Of a stretch of DNA of 7,034 bases, positions 3,858-7,034 are shown piece by piece. The DNA is from Burkholderiales bacterium (GTDB taxonomy: Bacteria > Pseudomonadota > Gammaproteobacteria > Burkholderiales > CAIKXV01): assembly GCA_014379045.1 (NCBI GenBank), contig JACMMK010000143.1, positions 1 to 7,034 of the forward strand, read 5' to 3'. A program made the position numbers and the translations under genes. How positions within the stretch are numbered: the stretch's first letter is position 1; each line of letters begins with the position of its first letter. The notes under the pieces are model-generated. The model made no database searches and was not told the DNA's origin. It saw nothing but the letters and a program-made list of their open reading frames with translations.

Positions 3858-5780
3858 ATGCCGCAGTTCATCGAACTGAAGAACCTCGAAGGCGAACTCG
3901 CCGAATTCAGACGCCGTACCGCGTTCGCTGCCGGATTCGTCCTGCTGTTGTTCGGCGTGCTGTTCGGCCGCTTCGTCTATCTGCAGGTGATGAACCACGA
4001 GTACTACTACACGCAGGCCGAAGCGAACCGCATCTCGCTCGTGCCGATCGTGCCGAACCGCGGGCTGATCGTCGATCGCAACGGCATCGTGCTCGCGCAC
4101 AACTTCACCGCCTACACCCTCGAGATCAATCCGACGCAGGTCGGCGATCTCGAAGCGACGATCGACGCGCTTTCGCAGTTGATCGAGATCGCGCCGAAGG
4201 ACCGACGGCGCTTTAAGCGGCTGCTCGACGAATCGCGCCAACTCGCCGCGATCCCGATCCGCACGCGCCTGTCCGAGGACGAGATCGCGCGCTTCGCGGC
4301 CAACCGCTATCGCTTCCCCGGCGTCGACATCAACGCGCGCCTGTTCCGTCGCTATCCGAACGGCACGCTCGCCTCGCATGTCGTCGGCTACATCGGCCGC
4401 ATCAATCCGAAGGACATGGAGACGCTCGAAGAGAACTCGCTGCTGTCGAACTACCGGGGTTCGGAACACATCGGGAAGACCGGGCTCGAACAGATGTACG
4501 AGCGCGAACTGCATGGCACGACCGGGCTCGAGCAGGTCGAGGTCGATTCAGGGGGGCGTGCGGTGCGCACCCTGTCGCGCACGCCTCCGGTGTCGGGCAA
4601 TAACCTGCAGCTGCATCTCGATCTGCGCCTGCAGGAAGCCGCCGAGGCGGCGTTCGGCAACCGCCGCGGCGCGCTGGTCGCGATCGACCCGGCCACCGGC
4701 GGCGTGCTCGCGTTCGTGAGCAAGCCCGGATTCGATCCGAACCTGTTCATCGACGGAATCGACCCGCCGACCTGGAACGAACTCAACACGCATCCCGACC
4801 GGCCGATGGTCAATCGCGCGTTGAGCGGACAGTACCCGCCCGGGTCGACCTACAAGCCGTTCATGGCGCTTGCCGGGCTGGAGCTGGGCAAACGCACGCC
4901 ACAGTATTCGATCAGCGATCCGGGCTTCTTCACGCTGCCCGGAAACTCGCACCACTACCGCGACTGGAAGCCGGGGGGGCACGGTTCGGTCGACATGCAC
5001 CGCTCGCTGGTGATCTCTTGCGACACCTACTACTACCAGCTCGCCTTCGATCTCGGGATCGATGCGATCAGCACCTTCATGCGCCAGTTCGGCTTCGGCG
5101 CGCGCACCGGGCTCGACCTCGAAGGCGAGGCGATCGGCATCAATCCGTCGCAGGAGTGGAAGCAGCGCCGCTTCCGTCAGAAATGGTATGTCGGAGACAC
5201 GATCTCGATCGGCATCGGTCAGGGATACAACGTGATGTCGCTGATGCAGCTCGCCAACGCGACGGCGATCATCGCGAACAAAGGGGTCGTGTACCGGCCG
5301 CATCTGGTCGATCAGATACAGGATGCGACGACGCGCGAGCGCCGTGCCGTGCACGCCGAAGCGCTGCGCACGCTCGATTTCAAGCCAGAGAACTGGGCGC
5401 TCGTGCAGCGCGCGATGGTCGACGTCAACATGCCCGGCGGTACCGGCCACCGCGCGTTCGCCGATGCGACCTATCGGGTCGGCGGCAAGACCGGAACCTC
5501 GCAGGTGATCGCGATCAAGCAGGGCCAGCGCTATGACGCGAAGCGGATCGACGAGCGCCATCGCGATCATGCGCTGTACATCGCGTATGCCCCGGCCGAC
5601 AACCCGAAGATCGCGCTGGCGGTGCTGGTCGAGAACGCCGGGGGCGGCGGCGCGAACGCGGCGCCCCTTGCGCGCACGGTGATCGACTTCTACCTGCTCG
5701 GCCGCCCGATCAAGCCGATCGACGCCGAGCCGATCCCAGGCACCGCCGCCGCCGGGGAGGCCAATGCAGAACGCGATTGA
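3858..5780 (+). CDS. mrdA: Penicillin-binding protein 2, elongasome DD-transpeptidase
   Basis: PBP2 crosslinks new peptidoglycan during lateral wall growth and is the target of mecillinam-type beta-lactams. The 640-residue class B PBP has one N-terminal membrane anchor at about residues 22-42 (AFAAGFVLLLFGVLFGRFVYL), a pedestal domain with NRGLIVDRNGIVLAHN and GKTGLEQMYERELHG, and a transpeptidase domain. The active-site motifs are intact: SxxK as S330-T-Y-K333 in PPGSTYKP, S387-C-D389 (the SxD form usual for PBP2 rather than SxN), and K544-T-G546 in GGKTGTSQ. Spacing of the catalytic motifs agrees with E. coli PBP2. The start at 3858 gives the usual short cytoplasmic N-terminus. The 3' end overlaps rodA by 17 bases, in keeping with a fixed PBP2-RodA partnership. 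Confidence 0.98.
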   Translation: MPQFIELKNLEGELAEFRRRTAFAAGFVLLLFGVLFGRFVYLQVMNHEYYYTQAEANRISLVPIVPNRGLIVDRNGIVLAHNFTAYTLEINPTQVGDLEATIDALSQLIEIAPKDRRRFKRLLDESRQLAAIPIRTRLSEDEIARFAANRYRFPGVDINARLFRRYPNGTLASHVVGYIGRINPKDMETLEENSLLSNYRGSEHIGKTGLEQMYERELHGTTGLEQVEVDSGGRAVRTLSRTPPVSGNNLQLHLDLRLQEAAEAAFGNRRGALVAIDPATGGVLAFVSKPGFDPNLFIDGIDPPTWNELNTHPDRPMVNRALSGQYPPGSTYKPFMALAGLELGKRTPQYSISDPGFFTLPGNSHHYRDWKPGGHGSVDMHRSLVISCDTYYYQLAFDLGIDAISTFMRQFGFGARTGLDLEGEAIGINPSQEWKQRRFRQKWYVGDTISIGIGQGYNVMSLMQLANATAIIANKGVVYRPHLVDQIQDATTRERRAVHAEALRTLDFKPENWALVQRAMVDVNMPGGTGHRAFADATYRVGGKTGTSQVIAIKQGQRYDAKRIDERHRDHALYIAYAPADNPKIALAVLVENAGGGGANAAPLARTVIDFYLLGRPIKPIDAEPIPGTAAAGEANAERD

Positions 5781-6867
5781 GACGGTCTGGCGCCGCGGCA
5801 CCGCACATGTCGACGTACCGTTGCTGATCGCAGTGATGTTGCTGGTGATCGTCGGCATGGTCACGCTCTACAGCGCGTCGAACCAGAGCCTCGACCGGCT
5901 CGAGGGCAAACTGTTCAATCTCGGCGTGGCCTTCGCGGTGATGTGGATCGCCGCCAACACGCCGCTGTCACGTGTCATGCGCTTCGCGCTCCCGGCGTAT
6001 GCAACGGCGCTCGTGCTGCTCGTCGCAGTCGCCCTGGTCGGCGATGTGCGCAACGGCGCGCGCCGCTGGCTCGATCTGGGCGTGATCAGCATCCAGCCGT
6101 CGGAACTGATGAAGATCGCGCTGCCGCTCGCGCTCGCCTGGTACTTCGATCGCTACGAGTCTTCGTTGAAGCTGTCCAACTTTGCGATCGCCACCATCCT
6201 GTTCATCCTTCCGGTGGGCCTGATCGCCAAACAACCCGACCTCGGCACCGCACTGCTGCTCTCGGCATCGGGCTGCTATGTGCTGTTTCTGGCCGGACTG
6301 TCGTGGAAGGTGATCATCGGCCTGGGCGCAGCCGCGCTGGCGGCATTGCCGGTGCTGTGGTCGGTGATGCACGACTATCAGCGTATGCGCGTGCGCATCC
6401 TCATCGATCCGGCGCAGGACCCGCTCGGCGCGGGCTATCACACGATCCAGTCGACGATCGCAGTCGGGTCGGGAGGCTGGTTCGGCAAGGGCTGGCTGCA
6501 AGGCACGCAGGCGCATCTCGATTTCCTGCCCGAACGCACGACCGATTTCATCTTTGCCGTGTACTCGGAGGAGTTCGGGCTGGTCGGCAATGCGATCCTG
6601 CTGGTGCTGTTCCTGCTCGTGATCGCGCGCGGACTGGTGATCACGGTGAACGCACCGACGATGTTCTCGCGTCTGGTTGCGGGTTCGATCACGATGACCT
6701 TCTTCACGTACGCGTTCGTCAACATGGGCATGGTGTCGGGGATCCTGCCGGTGGTCGGTGTGCCGTTGCCGCTGATCAGCTATGGTGGCACCGCGTTGGT
6801 CAGCGTGTTCTTCGGTTTCGGCATGTTGATGAGCATCTCGACCCATCGCAAGCTGATCCGCTCGTGA
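5764..6867 (+). CDS. rodA: Peptidoglycan glycosyltransferase RodA (SEDS family)
   Basis: RodA (also MrdB) polymerises lipid II into glycan strands at the membrane, as a complex with PBP2. The 367-residue length is typical, and about ten membrane segments are apparent. Family signatures include GARRWLDLG and SIQPSELMKIALPLALAWYF, KQPDLGTALLL, DPLGAGYHTIQS, GGWFGKGWLQGTQ, and FLPERTTDFIFAVYSEEFG, in which Asp261 corresponds to the essential Asp of RodA. SYGGTALVSVFFGFGMLM is the C-terminal FtsW/RodA/SpoVE signature. GGGGAGG (5754-5760) precedes the ATG by 3 bases, and the gene overlaps the mrdA end by 17 bases, so coupled translation is likely. The stop codon overlaps a GTG (GTGA, 6864-6867) that may start the next frame. 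Confidence 0.97.
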   Translation: MQNAIETVWRRGTAHVDVPLLIAVMLLVIVGMVTLYSASNQSLDRLEGKLFNLGVAFAVMWIAANTPLSRVMRFALPAYATALVLLVAVALVGDVRNGARRWLDLGVISIQPSELMKIALPLALAWYFDRYESSLKLSNFAIATILFILPVGLIAKQPDLGTALLLSASGCYVLFLAGLSWKVIIGLGAAALAALPVLWSVMHDYQRMRVRILIDPAQDPLGAGYHTIQSTIAVGSGGWFGKGWLQGTQAHLDFLPERTTDFIFAVYSEEFGLVGNAILLVLFLLVIARGLVITVNAPTMFSRLVAGSITMTFFTYAFVNMGMVSGILPVVGVPLPLISYGGTALVSVFFGFGMLMSISTHRKLIRS

Positions 6868-6902
6868 GCGTGCGCGCTTCACACCCAAGGTGTGCTGCAG
6901 AA

Positions 6903-7034
6903 GTGACCGTATCGCTGCGCGCGGCAATGCTCGCGCTGGTCACAATGACGCTCGCGGCGGGGTGCGCCACCACCAACGCCCCGGTCGTGGCGCCGTCCGA
7001 GCCCCCTGCTCGCGCGCAGAACGACGCGGCCACG
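6903..7034 (+). CDS. Lipoprotein of the cell-wall operon, N-terminal part (runs off window); candidate RlpA or MltB
   Basis: The 44 visible residues from GTG 6903 form a typical lipoprotein signal: short basic n-region (SLRAAM), hydrophobic core LALVTMTLAA and lipobox LAAGC with the lipidated Cys at residue 21 (codon 6963-6965), then CATTNAPVVAPSEPPARA, a flexible linker. The frame is also open from GTG 6864, which overlaps the rodA stop; that start would put 33 residues before the Cys, longer than usual, so I prefer 6903, though the overlap makes 6864 possible. In related bacteria the gene after rodA is often mltB (lytic transglycosylase) or rlpA (septal lytic factor), both lipoproteins. The catalytic part is outside the window, so the choice cannot be made here. 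Confidence 0.75.
   Translation, partial: MTVSLRAAMLALVTMTLAAGCATTNAPVVAPSEPPARAQNDAAT

Noticed and set aside
2283..4514. 743-codon open frame on the minus strand across mreC, mreD and early mrdA
   Set aside because: It lies antisense to three well-identified genes. The product is rich in Arg, His, Asp and Gln without domains, as expected for the mirror frame of GC-rich codons.
5016..5024. PBP2 second motif is S-C-D instead of SxN
   Set aside because: SxD is the usual form in PBP2 of proteobacteria, so this is not a defect.
4548..6927. Minus-strand frames 4548-5864 and 5968-6927 over mrdA and rodA
   Set aside because: Same antisense GC-bias effect. The sense strand holds intact PBP2 and RodA with all catalytic motifs.

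Overview
The window reads as a high-GC betaproteobacterial chromosome segment. The layout, a gatC-gatA operon divergent from mreB-mreC-mreD-mrdA-rodA, is common in Burkholderiales, Rhodocyclales and relatives. The MreB, PBP2 and RodA sequences are of ordinary proteobacterial type. No tRNA, rRNA, IS element, CRISPR array or phage gene is visible. The genus cannot be fixed from this sequence.

Minus strand, positions 1-901: gatC (901-614) and the first 128 residues of gatA (383 to the window edge) encode two subunits of the tRNA-dependent amidotransferase that makes Gln-tRNA and/or Asn-tRNA. Between them lie 230 bases holding the most unusual structure of the window: two diverged tandem units. 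Start-codon-like triplets fall at 609, 496 and 383, exactly 113 bases apart, and the third is the gatA start itself. Each unit encloses a possible 38-codon ORF. The first begins 4 bases after the gatC stop, the two overlap by ATGA, and the second overlaps the gatA start by GTGA. Each unit also carries an inner hairpin whose stem sequence differs completely between copies, set inside conserved flanks and an outer stem.

Positions 902-1252 are the divergent control region. It has one AT-rich patch near 1098-1116 with -10-like hexamers on both strands, a structured gatC leader and a nine-codon ORF abutting mreB.

Plus strand, 1253-6867: the rod-shape (elongasome) operon. MreB is the actin-like filament, MreC and MreD are its membrane and periplasmic partners, PBP2 (mrdA) is the transpeptidase and RodA the SEDS glycosyltransferase; together they build the lateral cell wall. 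The genes are tightly packed (3-base gap mreC-mreD, 17-base overlap mrdA-rodA). The first two, mreB and mreC, lack a visible Shine-Dalgarno sequence, and each has an in-frame stop codon directly touching its ATG as the end of a short upstream ORF. A lipoprotein gene starts at the rodA stop and runs off the window; it is probably another wall factor of the rlpA or mltB kind.

The protein-coding genes are ordinary. The novelty, if any, lies in the small elements between genes, above all the array between gatC and gatA.
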